This document shows, piece after piece, positions 35,823-45,332 of a DNA stretch of 64,000 nucleotides (its first letter is position 1; every line of letters starts with the position of its first letter). The stretch is from assembly GCF_040819555.1 (NCBI RefSeq), contig NZ_CP161919.1, positions 124,001-188,000 on the forward strand, read 5' to 3'. The position numbers and the translations under genes are program-made. The notes beneath the pieces were generated by a model. The model made no database searches. It saw nothing but the letters and a program-made list of their open reading frames with translations, and was not told where the DNA came from. Source of the DNA: Nitratireductor sp. GISD-1A_MAKvit (lineage in GTDB: Bacteria > Pseudomonadota > Alphaproteobacteria > Rhizobiales > Rhizobiaceae).

Positions 35823-36328
35823 TGCTCTATGTCTGCCCCGCATCGCAGCTGGAGCGCATGCTGAAAGCGACCCGTGCGCAGCACATGGTTTCGCTGACAT
35901 CGAGCAGCGAACCGCCTGCTCTTGCTCAGATCGATACGGTGCCGGAACGTCTGCATCTGGCCATGCACGACATCTCGGATTTGCGTCCGGGCCTCATCGC
36001 ACCGGCCTTTGAGCAGATCGAAGCATTGCTCGGTTTCGCGCGCGACTGGAACTGGCGCTCGCCCCTGGTGGTGCACTGCCATGCGGGCATCAGCCGCTCC
36101 ACCGCTGCCGCCTATGTCATCGCCAATCTGTTCGCACGCGAGATGGATGAAGTCGCCCTTGCACACATGCTGCGCGAGCGCGCCCCAAGCGCCACGCCAA
36201 ACCGCCGCATCGTCGCGCTGGGCGACAGGCTGCTTGAGCGTGAAGGGCGCATGATCCGCGCCATCCACCAGATCGGCCGGGGCAGGGAGGCCTTTGCCGG
36301 CGAGCCGTTCCATTACCCCGCCCGCTGA
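35822..36328 (+). CDS. Tyrosine/dual-specificity phosphatase-like protein of the cob cluster
   Basis: A 168-residue protein with the CX5R phosphatase loop in VVHCHAGISRSTAAAYV (Cys and Arg at about residues 85 and 91) and a possible general acid Asp in MHDISD (about 47-52). The start overlaps the cobC stop by one base (TAATG), so the two are coupled. No gene for alpha-ribazole phosphatase is seen in the cluster. This protein could supply that dephosphorylation, or that of adenosylcobalamin phosphate, but this is only an inference from position. Confidence 0.85.
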   Translation: MLYVCPASQLERMLKATRAQHMVSLTSSSEPPALAQIDTVPERLHLAMHDISDLRPGLIAPAFEQIEALLGFARDWNWRSPLVVHCHAGISRSTAAAYVIANLFAREMDEVALAHMLRERAPSATPNRRIVALGDRLLEREGRMIRAIHQIGRGREAFAGEPFHYPAR

Positions 36329-36333
36329 ATGCG

Positions 36334-36360
36334 AAACAGGCCCCGTTACGGAGCCTGTTC
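36334..36360. terminator. Hairpin between convergent genes
   Basis: AACAGGC and GCCTGTT arms enclose a CCG-tta-CGG inner stem, midway between the phosphatase stop and the nhaC stop. There is no T run on the right side, so termination is inferred mainly from placement. Confidence 0.5.
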
Positions 36361-36373
36361 AGCTGGCGGCGCC

Positions 36374-37885
36374 CTATTCTGCGGGCGTTCTGTTCGCCAT
36401 GGCAGGTGCCTCCCAGCCATGATCGCTGAGATCGGCAATGGTTTCGCCGCTGTCGTGCCAGTCCTCGATCTCGGCCTCGCTCGCTTTCGGCGAGAAAAGC
36501 CCGGTATAGGCATAGGCAAGCCCGATCACCGGCGAAAGCCAGCAGGCGAAGGCGAGGGGGATGTATAACAGGTTCACCAATTGCCCATCGGAAACGCCGA
36601 GCGCCAGCGCGCTGATCACGAATGCACCGCCGGCATTCCATGGAATGAGTGGCGAGATCAACGTGCCGCCCTCTTCCACCGCGCGCGAGAGGTTGAGTGT
36701 GGAATAGCCCATGCCGCGATAGACCGGTGCATACATGCGCCCGGGCAGCGCTATGGAAAGATAGGGATCGCCTGCGACAAGATTGGTTGCCATCGAGGTT
36801 CCCACCGCTGCCGTCTGAACTCCGGCAAAGCTTCTCACCTGTGTCATGATCGTCTTGATGATGGTCTCAAGACACCCGGTCTTCTCCAGCGCGCCACCGA
36901 AGCCGAGCGCGATCAGCACCAGTGAAATCGTCCACATCATGGACTGGATGCCGCCGCGATTGAGCAGCGAGTCTATCTCGCTCACGCCCGTGTCTATTTT
37001 GTAGCCGCTATTGGCATAGGTGAAGACATCATGCAGTCCCACCCCCTGCGCGATCATCGCCACAAGGCCGCCAGCCAGCACACCGGCAAAGAGAGACGGG
37101 ATAGGCGGCATGCGCTTCACAGCCAGCGCGATCACCAGAACGGCCGGAAGAAGCAGCCAGGGCGAGATCACGAAATTTTCCTGCAGCGAAGCGGTGATCG
37201 CGGTGATCTTCTCGAATGATGCGCTGCCCGTTTCAATCAGACCATAGCCGGCAAAAAGATAGATCCCCAGAGCAATCAGCATGGCAGGAAGGGTGGTCGG
37301 CAACATGTTTCTGATGTGCGAAAACACGTCGACGCCCGTCACTGCCGGCGCAAGATTGGTGGTGTCGGAAAGCGGCGAGACCTTGTCTCCGAAAAACGCA
37401 CCCGAAACGACCGCGCCCGCTGTCCAGTAGGCCGGAATGCCAAAGCCGGCACCGATGCCCATCAGCGCCAGGCCAACCGTCCCGACCGTGCCCCAGGAAG
37501 TGCCAAGCGAAAGCGAAACCACCGCGCACAGAAGCATCGCTGCGGCAAGGAAGATCTCCGGCGAGAGAATCGTCAGGCCGTAATAGATCAGTGTCGGCAC
37601 GGTGCCGCTTGCGATCCACACACCGATGATCATGCCAACATTGATGAGCACCGAAACGGAGGGCAGAGACACGTGGATGACGTGGAACACACCCTTTTCA
37701 ATATCTTCCCAGTCGAAACCCAGCTTGACGCCAACCAGCCCCGTGAGGGCGAGCCCAATGGCAAGCGGCACATGGGGGGTGAAATCGTCGAAATAGAATA
37801 GCTGGACGCCCAGCACGATGAGCGTGAGCAGCACCGGCGTCAGCGCGAGCGGTAAGCTCGGCAAAACCTTTTGCGGGGACGACAT
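36374..37885 (-). CDS. nhaC: Na+/H+ antiporter, NhaC family
   Basis: A 503-residue inner-membrane antiporter with 11-12 hydrophobic helices. Typical segments: SLGTSWGTVGTVGLALMGIG (about 128-147), GAVVSGAFFGDKVSPLSDTTNLAP (about 154-177) and EEGGTLISPLIPWNAGGAF (about 420). The last 45 residues form a soluble acidic tail. The start at 37885 follows GGGAGAGAG. The 190 bases upstream hold a GGTCAAATCGACC palindrome (37991-38003) that could be a regulator site. Confidence 0.9.
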   Translation of the reverse strand: MSSPQKVLPSLPLALTPVLLTLIVLGVQLFYFDDFTPHVPLAIGLALTGLVGVKLGFDWEDIEKGVFHVIHVSLPSVSVLINVGMIIGVWIASGTVPTLIYYGLTILSPEIFLAAAMLLCAVVSLSLGTSWGTVGTVGLALMGIGAGFGIPAYWTAGAVVSGAFFGDKVSPLSDTTNLAPAVTGVDVFSHIRNMLPTTLPAMLIALGIYLFAGYGLIETGSASFEKITAITASLQENFVISPWLLLPAVLVIALAVKRMPPIPSLFAGVLAGGLVAMIAQGVGLHDVFTYANSGYKIDTGVSEIDSLLNRGGIQSMMWTISLVLIALGFGGALEKTGCLETIIKTIMTQVRSFAGVQTAAVGTSMATNLVAGDPYLSIALPGRMYAPVYRGMGYSTLNLSRAVEEGGTLISPLIPWNAGGAFVISALALGVSDGQLVNLLYIPLAFACWLSPVIGLAYAYTGLFSPKASEAEIEDWHDSGETIADLSDHGWEAPAMANRTPAE

Positions 37886-38075
37886 GTCTCTCTCCCATCC
37901 TTGTTCGTCGCGCGCACGTTGACCGTGCTTTTTGTTCAATTGACGATAACAGGAGTAGAAACCCGTTTGGTCCTAATTTGCCAATATCAAGGTCAAATCG
38001 ACCAAATATCCCTTTTCCGGTAGATCAGGTCATGTCCAAAACAGATTTTGAGGGAAGATCTTATCGCTTGCAGCG

Positions 38076-39062
38076 TCACATGACGGAGAGAATTTCGGCA
38101 GCGATCCGGAAGGATTTCAGCCGCGCCGCGTGGTCGTGAATCTGGCCGGTGATGATGATTTCGTCGGGCCTGTATCGCGCCAGGAATGCGCTTAATGCCT
38201 CCCGCACGGTTTGCGGGCTTCCCGCCGCCGTGCAGGCAAGCGCCTGCGCCACACCCGCGGCAATGGCGGGTTCGAAGGTTTCGACCACGTTTTCCACCGG
38301 GCGGGGCAGGGGGCCCGGTCGCCCTGTGCGCAGATTGGCAAAGGCCTGCTGCATGGACGTTTTGAGAAACTGCCCCTCCGCATCCGTATCGGCGGCAAAC
38401 ACGTTGAGCGCCATCATGAAATGCGGCTTCTTGAGATGTTCGGAGGGCCGGAATGTCTGCCGATAGACTTCGATAGCCTGTTCCAGCGCGGCGGGCGCAA
38501 AGTGCGAGGCGAAGGCATAGGGCAGGCCAAGATGCGCGGCAAGCTGCGCGCCATAGAGGCTCGATCCAAGGATCCAGACCGGCACATGTGTGCCCCGGCC
38601 CGGAATGGCGCGCACTTTTCGGCTCGGTTCATCGTCTCCCAGATAGGCAATCAGCTCCACCACATCGCGCGGAAAACCCTCGCCATCGTCGAGCCCCCGC
38701 CGCAGGGCACGGGCCGTGGCCATGTCGGTGCCCGGCGCGCGGCCAAGTCCCAGATCGATACGGTCCGGATAAAGCGTTGCCAGCGTGCCGAACTGCTCGG
38801 CGATGATCAGTGGGGCGTGGTTGGGCAGCATCACACCGCCCGCTCCGACGCGGATCGTCTTCGTGGCGGCGGCCACCTGCCCGATCAGGACCGAAGTTGC
38901 CGCGCTGGCGATGCCGGCCATGTTGTGGTGCTCGGCCAGCCAGAACCGGCGATAGCCCCAGCTTTCGGCATGGCGGGCAAGATCAAGCGTGTTGTTCAGC
39001 GCATCGGCAACGCTCGATCCGTCAGGGACGGGCGCCAGGTCGAGAACGGAAAAGGGGATCAT
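38076..39062 (-). CDS. LLM class flavin-dependent oxidoreductase
   Basis: A 328-residue luciferase-like monooxygenase of the YhbW/MsnO8 subgroup. Marks: [14 protein letters not shown] opening, [20 protein letters not shown] (about 40-60), [23 protein letters not shown] and [11 protein letters not shown]. It probably uses FMN; the substrate cannot be predicted. The ATG at 39062 follows a GGAG seven bases upstream, and homology starts there. Confidence 0.88.
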   Translation of the reverse strand: MIPFSVLDLAPVPDGSSVADALNNTLDLARHAESWGYRRFWLAEHHNMAGIASAATSVLIGQVAAATKTIRVGAGGVMLPNHAPLIIAEQFGTLATLYPDRIDLGLGRAPGTDMATARALRRGLDDGEGFPRDVVELIAYLGDDEPSRKVRAIPGRGTHVPVWILGSSLYGAQLAAHLGLPYAFASHFAPAALEQAIEVYRQTFRPSEHLKKPHFMMALNVFAADTDAEGQFLKTSMQQAFANLRTGRPGPLPRPVENVVETFEPAIAAGVAQALACTAAGSPQTVREALSAFLARYRPDEIIITGQIHDHAARLKSFRIAAEILSVM

Positions 39063-39188
39063 CGGAGAGCTCCGGGAGGAAAAACACTCACCGGCATATG
39101 GGTGCCGTTCAGCGCCGATCCAAGGGTGGCTCATTCAATGGCCCCTGAACCAACGGGCAAAGCGCTGGCATCCAGTCTTCAGATTGTT

Positions 39189-40403
39189 TCAACGCCCCAT
39201 TGCATTATTACCCCCGATGGCGCCTTCCTTTGCCAGCGCTTCAATCTCGTCAGCGTTGAAGCCGCTCGCTTCCAGAACCGCCCTCGTGTCCGCGCCCAGC
39301 TCGGGCGCTGGATGGCGCAGGCGGCAGGGGGTGTCGCTCAGCTTCACCGGAAAGCCCAGCATGCGGATCGGCCCGTGGTTCGGCTGGTCAACCTCGATCA
39401 CCATTTCCTGCGCCCGCGTCTGCGGGTCGTTCAGCGCCTCGGCCAGGTTCTGCACCTTGCCGCAGGGCACGCCGGCGGCGTTGAGCCGCGCAATCCATTC
39501 CTCCTGCGTGTCCCGACCGACTGCCTGATTGATCATCTCGTTGAGTTCGGGTCGGCGGGAGAAGCGCTTGTCGTTCGTGTCGTAGCGCGGATCTACCATC
39601 AGGTGACCGAGCTCCAGAACATCGAGAAACCGCTTCAGGATCACGTCGTTGGAGGGGGCAACGGCAATCTCGCCATCCCGCGCTCTGAAGAGGCCGTAAG
39701 GAGCCACAAGCGGGTGGTCATTGCCGGTGCGCGCGGGCAGCTCTCCGGTGGTGAAATATTCCGACGCCAGATAGGCCATCATGCTGATTGCGCCATTCAT
39801 CATGGCGCTTTCCACATGCTGTCCCGTTCCATTGAGATCGCGCGCGCGCAGGGCGCTCACAATGCCGAATGCACAGTAAAGACCGGCAACCAGATCGGTG
39901 ATCGGCTGCGCGACGCGCATCGGCTCCGTGCCTTCCGCGCCGTTCACGCTCATGAGCCCGCTCATGGCCTGGGCGATAAAATCGAAGGCAGGGCGGTCCA
40001 CATAGGGGCCGGTCGAGCCATAGCCGTTCACATTGGCCGTCACCAGCCTCGGATTGAGCGCTTTCAGGCGTTCCTCGCCAAAACCCATCTTCGCCATCAC
40101 GCCGGGGCGGAAATTGTCGATGAGGACGTCAGCGCCAGAGATCAGCCGCTCCAGCACCGCACGGCCGCGCTCGCTGTAAAGGTCGATGACAACCGATTTC
40201 TTGTTGCGGTTGAAGCTCGCATAATAGGCCGAGAACCCGTCGCGCAGCGTGCCCTGTTCGCGGATCGGGTCACCCTTGGCAGGCTCCACCTTGATCACCT
40301 CCGCCCCCATGTCGCCCAGCATCATGGTGCAGAACGGGCCGGAGAGAACCCGCGTCAGATCAATGACGCGAATGCCCTCAAGCGGCGCTTTTTTCTCGGT
40401 CAT
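39189..40403 (-). CDS. CaiB/BaiF (class III) CoA transferase
   Basis: A 404-residue class III CoA transferase. Marks: IRVIDLTRVLSGPFCTMMLGDMGAEVIKVE (about 12-41) and NRNKKSVVIDLYSERGR. The catalytic Asp is expected near VDRPAFDFIAQAMSGLMSVNG. It follows the HMG-CoA-lyase-like gene by four bases (start 40403) or overlaps it (start 40415). It probably activates an organic acid as CoA thioester using succinyl-CoA or acetyl-CoA, with the lyase cleaving the product. Confidence 0.9.
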   Translation of the reverse strand: MTEKKAPLEGIRVIDLTRVLSGPFCTMMLGDMGAEVIKVEPAKGDPIREQGTLRDGFSAYYASFNRNKKSVVIDLYSERGRAVLERLISGADVLIDNFRPGVMAKMGFGEERLKALNPRLVTANVNGYGSTGPYVDRPAFDFIAQAMSGLMSVNGAEGTEPMRVAQPITDLVAGLYCAFGIVSALRARDLNGTGQHVESAMMNGAISMMAYLASEYFTTGELPARTGNDHPLVAPYGLFRARDGEIAVAPSNDVILKRFLDVLELGHLMVDPRYDTNDKRFSRRPELNEMINQAVGRDTQEEWIARLNAAGVPCGKVQNLAEALNDPQTRAQEMVIEVDQPNHGPIRMLGFPVKLSDTPCRLRHPAPELGADTRAVLEASGFNADEIEALAKEGAIGGNNAMGR

Positions 40404-40407
40404 GTTC

Positions 40408-41373
40408 TCAGCCATTGGCGGTCGCAACGCTGTCCATGCTGGCGGTCTGGAGACGCGGTCCCGCCTTCATCACCTGGCCCGGAAGCGTGCGCCCGATCAT
40501 CGCTTCGGCTTCCTGCGCGACACCGATGAGCTTTTCCAGATCGACTCCGGTTTCCACCCCGCATTCGCTCAGCATGTAGACGAGATCCTCGGTGCAGATA
40601 TTGCCCGTCGCGCGCGGCACGAAGGGGCAGCCGCCAAGGCCGCCAATGCTTGCCTCATAGCGGGACACACCCTCCAGCAGCCCCGCATAGACACAGGCAA
40701 GCCCCACGCCGCGCGTGTTGTGGAAATGCAGCGCGATGTCGGCTTCCGGTACCGCCTGTTTCAATGCGCGGCAGCGCTCTTGCACCACGGGCGGTGTCGC
40801 CATTCCGGTCGTATCTCCCAGTGAAAGCGTCGTGATGCCCATGTCGCGATAGGCGCGGGCGATCTCCACCACGGAGGAAACCGGCACTTCGCCCTCGAAG
40901 GGACAGCCAAAGGATGTGGCAATCGCCCCGAAGACCGGAATCTTCGCATCGCCAGCAATGCGCACGATATCGGCGAAGCCTCCAAGCGATTGCGCGCGGG
41001 TGCGGTTCACATTCTTCAGATTGTGGCTCTCCGAGGCCGACATGAAAACGACCATGGCATCGACACCCGCCTCGGCCGCACGATCGGCACCGCGCGTATT
41101 GGGCACAAGAGCAGTCAGCACCGCGCCCTTCGAGCGGTCGATGCCGGCCAGAACGTCTGCTGCATCCCGCATCTGCGGCACGGCGCGTGGCGAAACGAAG
41201 GACGTGACCTCCAGATGGCGGATGCCGGCATCGATCAGCCCGTTGACGAGCGCGATCTTTCTCTCCGTCGGCACAAATTGGGGTTCCGATTGCAATCCGT
41301 CGCGCGGTCCCACTTCGACGACGCTGACGCGCTCGGGGAACCCTTTCACAAGGTGGCCGGCTGGTGCTGTCAC
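40408..41373 (-). CDS. Hydroxymethylglutaryl-CoA lyase family protein
   Basis: A 321-residue DRE-TIM metallolyase. Marks: VEVGPRDGLQSEPQFVPTERK (about 19-39) with the catalytic Arg-Asp, LEVTSFVSPRAVPQM, SLGDTTGMATP, HFHNTRG with the metal His pair, and GGLGGCPFVPRATGNICTEDLVYML with the C-terminal Cys loop. It cleaves HMG-CoA or a related 3-hydroxy acyl-CoA such as citramalyl-CoA. Which one is decided by the partner CoA transferase and the neighbouring TctABC importer, and is not visible from sequence. Confidence 0.9.
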   Translation of the reverse strand: MTAPAGHLVKGFPERVSVVEVGPRDGLQSEPQFVPTERKIALVNGLIDAGIRHLEVTSFVSPRAVPQMRDAADVLAGIDRSKGAVLTALVPNTRGADRAAEAGVDAMVVFMSASESHNLKNVNRTRAQSLGGFADIVRIAGDAKIPVFGAIATSFGCPFEGEVPVSSVVEIARAYRDMGITTLSLGDTTGMATPPVVQERCRALKQAVPEADIALHFHNTRGVGLACVYAGLLEGVSRYEASIGGLGGCPFVPRATGNICTEDLVYMLSECGVETGVDLEKLIGVAQEAEAMIGRTLPGQVMKAGPRLQTASMDSVATANG

Positions 41374-41398
41374 GATTTTTCCTCCAACCTGATTGCAT

Positions 41399-41420
41399 CG
41401 GTAGACCGGATTGGTATACC
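41399..41420. promoter_or_regulatory. Candidate GntR operator
   Basis: CGGTAGACCGGATTGGTATA followed by CC contains a perfect GGTATACC palindrome and a related GGTAGACC half, 14 bases apart. It lies just before the lyase gene and about 105 bases before the divergent GntR gene. FadR-type GntR proteins bind short palindromes of this size. Confidence 0.42.
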
Positions 41421-41522
41421 GTCTTGCAAAGAGCGGTCAATGCCCGTTCCAAAAATGGCAGACCGGAGGGCAGGGAGGCTTGTCCGGACCGCCGCACATG
41501 CAGGGAGGAGTGCCCGTCCATC

Positions 41523-42215
41523 ATGGGTGAGGCTGCAAAAGACATGGCTGAACAGCCGCTCGGCGAGCGCGTGCTTTCGCGCATTCGCGGGGATGTGCTG
41601 TCGCTCAAGCTTGCGCCGGGCGAGGTCGTGTCCGAACGATCGCTGGAAACCACCTATGGCGTTTCGCGCACGCCCATCCGGCAGGCGCTGGCGGAGCTGA
41701 TCCGTGAAGGGCTCGTCGTGAAGGCCGAGCGGGGCTATGCCATCGCGCCCTTCGACCTGCAGCAGCTTGAGGAAATCTTCGAATACCGCGAGATCGTCGA
41801 GGACGCGGCGATCCGTCTCGCCTGCGAGCGGGGAAGGCCTGAGGAGCTGGACGCCATCCTGCGCACGGTGGACGAAGGCCTGAGCGACTTCACGCCCGAC
41901 GACTGGTTCGAGGCAGGGCTCGACGTGCATGTGCAGCTTGCCGCCCTTTCGGGCAATCGCTTCCTGCGCGATGCGGTGCAGGACGCGGTCAACCGCACGA
42001 TCCGCGCCCGCTGGCTGGTGGCGAGCTCGCCGGAGGCGCGCGCGATCGCCCACCGCGAGCACAATGAAATCATAGCGCTTGTCCGGCAGCGGAAAACTGA
42101 GGAGGCCGCCGCCGCTATTCGCAGGCATGCGCGCGATGTGCGCGGGCAGATCCTGCAGGCGCTGGAGGATTCGCGCCGCCTTTTCGGCGCGCGCGGGTTT
42201 GTGGAAGGAGGCTGA
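41523..42215 (+). CDS. GntR family regulator, FadR/FCD subfamily
   Basis: A 230-residue regulator. The winged helix at about 15-75 includes LKLAPGEVVSERSLETTYGV and SRTPIRQALAELIREGLV. The all-helical FCD domain (about 85-215) has the Asp/His metal ligands (LDVHVQLAALSGN, HREHNEIIALVRQRKTEEA). It is divergent from the CoA-transferase/lyase pair and just ahead of tctCBA, so it probably controls both units in response to the organic acid or its CoA ester. Confidence 0.9.
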   Translation: MGEAAKDMAEQPLGERVLSRIRGDVLSLKLAPGEVVSERSLETTYGVSRTPIRQALAELIREGLVVKAERGYAIAPFDLQQLEEIFEYREIVEDAAIRLACERGRPEELDAILRTVDEGLSDFTPDDWFEAGLDVHVQLAALSGNRFLRDAVQDAVNRTIRARWLVASSPEARAIAHREHNEIIALVRQRKTEEAAAAIRRHARDVRGQILQALEDSRRLFGARGFVEGG

Positions 42216-42274
42216 GAGCGGACGCTAATCCGGTCTCAGACACGGAAATTTCGACTTCAATGAGGGAGGACTTG

Positions 42275-43244
42275 ATGAAGACACTTTCAAAGCTTTTTGG
42301 GGCGGCTGTCCTGTGGACGTCGCTTTCCGTGGCTGGTGCCACGGCTGCCGAGTGCATCGCACCTGCCGATCCCGGCGGTGGCTGGGACTTCACCTGCCGC
42401 ACCATCGGCAAGATGCTCTTCGACCAGAAGCTGGTGGATGCACCGGTTCAGGTCACCAACATGCCGGGCGGCGTGGGCGCGGTCGCCTATGCCAAGGTCA
42501 TGTCGTCGCGCGCCGACGATGCGGAGCTGATGGTGGCAACTTCCACAGTGGGCGTCACGCAGATCGCGCAGGGCAAATATCCGGCCGACACGTCGGTGAT
42601 GCGCTGGGTGGCCATGCTGGGCACCGATGTCGGCGTGATCGTCGTGCCGAAGGATTCGGACTTCAAGACGCTCGACGATCTGGTGGCCGCGCTCAAGGAA
42701 GACCCGAGCGCACTTGCTGTCGCCGGCTCTTCCGGCGCTGGCGGCTGGGATCATATCCGCCTCCTCATGCTGGCGCAGGGCCGCCGGCCTCTCGGGCGAT
42801 GAATACAAGCAGATCCGCTGGGTGCAGTTCGATGGCGGCGGCCCCGCCGTCACGCAGATGATCGGCGGGCAGGTTCAGGCGGTCTCCACCGATCTGGGCG
42901 AAATCGCCGGCTTCGTGGAATCGGGCGACATCCGCATTCTGGCAGCCCTCTCCGACGAGCGCATTCCCGCCTTCCCGGATTCACCCACCGCAAAGGAACA
43001 GGGCCTCGATGTGACCGGCTACAACTGGCGCGGTTTCTACACGGGCGGCGAGGTCTCCGACGAAGGCTACAATGCCTGGGTCGAGCGCCTGCAGAAACTC
43101 TATGACACGGACGACTGGAAAGAGACCGCCAAGGGCAACGGCCTTGTGCCGGTGTGGCGCGGCGGCGCGGAGTTCGAGGCCTATGTGAAGGACCAGTCCG
43201 AACAGATGCGCAAGATTTCCCAGGAGATCGGAGTCATCAAGTGA
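42275..43244 (+). CDS. tctC: Tripartite tricarboxylate transporter binding protein TctC (one +1 frameshift)
   Basis: Periplasmic receptor of the TTT system, about 322 residues after repair. A signal peptide (MKTLSKLFGAAVLWTSLSVA, cleaved after GATAA) precedes a Bug-type fold with CIAPADPGGGWDFTCR and TNMPGGVGAVAY. The first frame stops after LAQGRRPLGR. Removing one G from GGG at 42778-42780 gives LAQAAGLSGDEYKQIRWVQF and continues to VIK at 43244. The start at 42275 has GGGAGGA four bases upstream. Followed directly by tctB and tctA. Confidence 0.88.
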
Positions 43245-43672
43245 CAGACAGGATCGTCGGCCTTTTTCTTCTGGCCATTTCGATCTGGTACGGCGTGACC
43301 GCGGGAGACTATGAGGCGAGCTTCGGCGACCCTCTTGGCCCCGCGGCCTTTCCCATCATGCTGTCCGTGCCCGCGGCCATCCTCAGCCTGACGATGATCA
43401 TCCGCCCGGATGAGGAGCCGGCCTGGGTCACGGGCAAGCCGCTTCTGTTGCAGGTTGGAGCGGTCTCGCTTCTGCTTGCCTATGCGGGCTTTCTGGAGGT
43501 GCTCGGCTTTCCGCTTGCCACCTTCATCGCCGTCGCGCTTTTGGGGCGCATCCTGCGCAGCTCATGGCCGAAATCCATCGCTTCTGCGGCGATCATGAGC
43601 GCGTTCCTGTTTCTTGCCTTCGACAAGCTGCTCGGCCTGCCGCTGCCGCTTCTCCCAGAATTCGTGAGCTGA
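43241..43672 (+). CDS. tctB: Tripartite tricarboxylate transporter small membrane subunit TctB
   Basis: A 143-residue membrane protein with four hydrophobic helices and the FGDPLGPAAFPIMLSVPAA segment (about 28-46) typical of TctB. The start is a GTG overlapping the tctC stop (GTGA), with GGAG seven bases upstream; homology begins at this point. Confidence 0.88.
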   Translation: MTDRIVGLFLLAISIWYGVTAGDYEASFGDPLGPAAFPIMLSVPAAILSLTMIIRPDEEPAWVTGKPLLLQVGAVSLLLAYAGFLEVLGFPLATFIAVALLGRILRSSWPKSIASAAIMSAFLFLAFDKLLGLPLPLLPEFVS

Positions 43673-43676
43673 TTTC

Positions 43677-45185
43677 ATGGATATGCTCTCCGCCCTGGCG
43701 CAGGGTTTTGCGGTGGCAATCACGCCGACCAATCTGGCACTGGCGCTGTTCGGCTGCTTCGCGGGAACGCTGATCGGCGCGCTGCCGGGGCTTGGCCCCG
43801 TGAACGGCGTCGCCATCCTCATCCCGCTCGCCTTCTCGCTCGGGCTGGAGCCCACGTCAGCGCTCATAATGCTGTCATGCATCTATTATGGCTGCATGTA
43901 TGGCGGGCGCATCTCCTCGATCATGCTCAACATTCCCGGCGACGAGCCGGCCATCATGACGACGCTCGACGGCTACCCTATGGCGCGCGCCGGCAAGGCT
44001 TCGGAGGCGTTGGCCATATCGGCGGTCGCCTCTTTTGTCGGTGCCACCTTCGCCACGATCGGCCTCACGCTTTTCGCGCCGCTTCTGGCCAAGGCCGCCA
44101 TCTATTTCGGCCCAGCGGATTATTTCGCGCTCTATGTCATGGCCTTCGCCACAATCGGCGGCATCACCTCGGTCAATCCGTTCAAGACGCTGCTTGCCGC
44201 CTTCATCGGGTTGATGATCGCCACGGTCGGCCTCGACCCCGCGACGGGCACGGCGCGCTACACGGCCGGTTCGTTCCACCTGTATGACGGGTTCGATCCC
44301 ATCGTTGCCATTGTCGGCCTGTTCGCCATTTCCGAGGTGCTGGTCTATCTGGAGCGGGTCCATCAGGGGCAGGAGAAGATGGTTCCGCTGGGCCGCGCCC
44401 TGCCGCGCTTCAGGGACATGATGGCCGGCGGCTGGGCCAATCTGCGCGGCTCTGTCATCGGCTTTGTCTGCGGCATCCTGCCGGGTGCCGGCGCCTCGCT
44501 CGGCGCTTTCATGTCCTACATCGCCGAGCAGCGCTGGAGCGCGAAGGACGGCAAGTTCGGCGAGGGCGATCCGCGCGGCATCGCGGCTCCCGAAGCCGGC
44601 AACAATGCCGCGTCCGGCGGCGCGCTCATCCCCATGCTCACGCTCGGCGTGCCGGGCAGCGGCACCACGGCCGTCATGCTGGCGCTGTTGATCTCGCTCA
44701 ACATCCAGCCCGGCCCGCTGCTCTTCGACCGGCAGCCCGAGCTGGTCTGGGGGCTGATCGCCGCGCTCTATCTCGCCAACATCGCGCTGCTCATCATGAA
44801 CATCCCGATGATCGGTCTGTTCACGCGCATGCTCTCCATGCCGCAATGGGTGCTGATGCCCTTCGTCGTGATGGTCAGCTTTCTCGGTGTCTACTCGATC
44901 AGCCACTCCACCTTCGACCTGTTCGTCATGGTCGGGTTCGGCGTGATGGGCTACATCCTGCGCATGCTGGGCATTTCTCTGGTGCCGGTCATTCTGGGCC
45001 TGCTTCTGGGTGCCGACATGGAAAACAATCTGCGCCGCGCGCTTTCCATCTCGAACGGTGATTTCCAGATCCTGTTTTCAAGCCCGATCGCGCTGACGCT
45101 CTACGCCATCACCGCGACCATGCTGGGCCTCGCCTTCCTGCTGGCCTTCCGCTCGCGCAAAAGGGCCCGCGCAGCGGCAGGCTGA
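43677..45185 (+). CDS. tctA: Tripartite tricarboxylate transporter large permease TctA
   Basis: A 502-residue TctA with 11-12 membrane helices. Marks: GCFAGTLIGALPGLGPVNGVAILIP (about 23-47), YGGRISSIMLNIPGDEPAIMTTLDGYPMA (about 73-101) and GIAAPEAGNNAASGGALIPMLTLGVPGSGTTAVM (about 300-333). It is the transport channel driven by the ion gradient. Last gene of the tct unit. Confidence 0.95.
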   Translation: MDMLSALAQGFAVAITPTNLALALFGCFAGTLIGALPGLGPVNGVAILIPLAFSLGLEPTSALIMLSCIYYGCMYGGRISSIMLNIPGDEPAIMTTLDGYPMARAGKASEALAISAVASFVGATFATIGLTLFAPLLAKAAIYFGPADYFALYVMAFATIGGITSVNPFKTLLAAFIGLMIATVGLDPATGTARYTAGSFHLYDGFDPIVAIVGLFAISEVLVYLERVHQGQEKMVPLGRALPRFRDMMAGGWANLRGSVIGFVCGILPGAGASLGAFMSYIAEQRWSAKDGKFGEGDPRGIAAPEAGNNAASGGALIPMLTLGVPGSGTTAVMLALLISLNIQPGPLLFDRQPELVWGLIAALYLANIALLIMNIPMIGLFTRMLSMPQWVLMPFVVMVSFLGVYSISHSTFDLFVMVGFGVMGYILRMLGISLVPVILGLLLGADMENNLRRALSISNGDFQILFSSPIALTLYAITATMLGLAFLLAFRSRKRARAAAG

Positions 45186-45206
45186 GACCTCAACACCTCT
45201 ACGCTT

Positions 45207-45301
45207 CGTCATCCTCGGGCCTGACCCGAGGATCCATGCCGGAACCGCCTTCATTTGCACCAACAACGGCATAGATACCCGGCTCAAGGCCGGGCATGAC
45301 G
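45207..45301. repeat. Double-hairpin palindromic repeat, possible bidirectional terminator
   Basis: Two perfect hairpins (CCTCGGG-cctga-CCCGAGG at 45213-45231 and CCCGGC-tcaag-GCCGGG at 45278-45294) are enclosed between CGTCAT and ATGACG. The pattern is a typical alphaproteobacterial dispersed palindrome. It lies between convergent tctA and purU. Confidence 0.75.
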
Positions 45302-45332
45302 AAAGTGGGAGGGATCACACCGTTGACAGGTG

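Noticed and set aside
36374..36640. The acidic C-terminal tail of NhaC as a separate fused domain
   Set aside because: It is only about 45 residues and low in complexity, without a recognisable fold.
38211..40529. Long open frame on the strand opposite the LLM and CoA-transferase genes (also similar ones opposite thiC, the HlyD adaptor and the RTX gene)
   Set aside because: These are antisense shadows of GC-rich codons, with Arg/His/Pro-rich composition and no family motifs; the genes on the other strand are clear.
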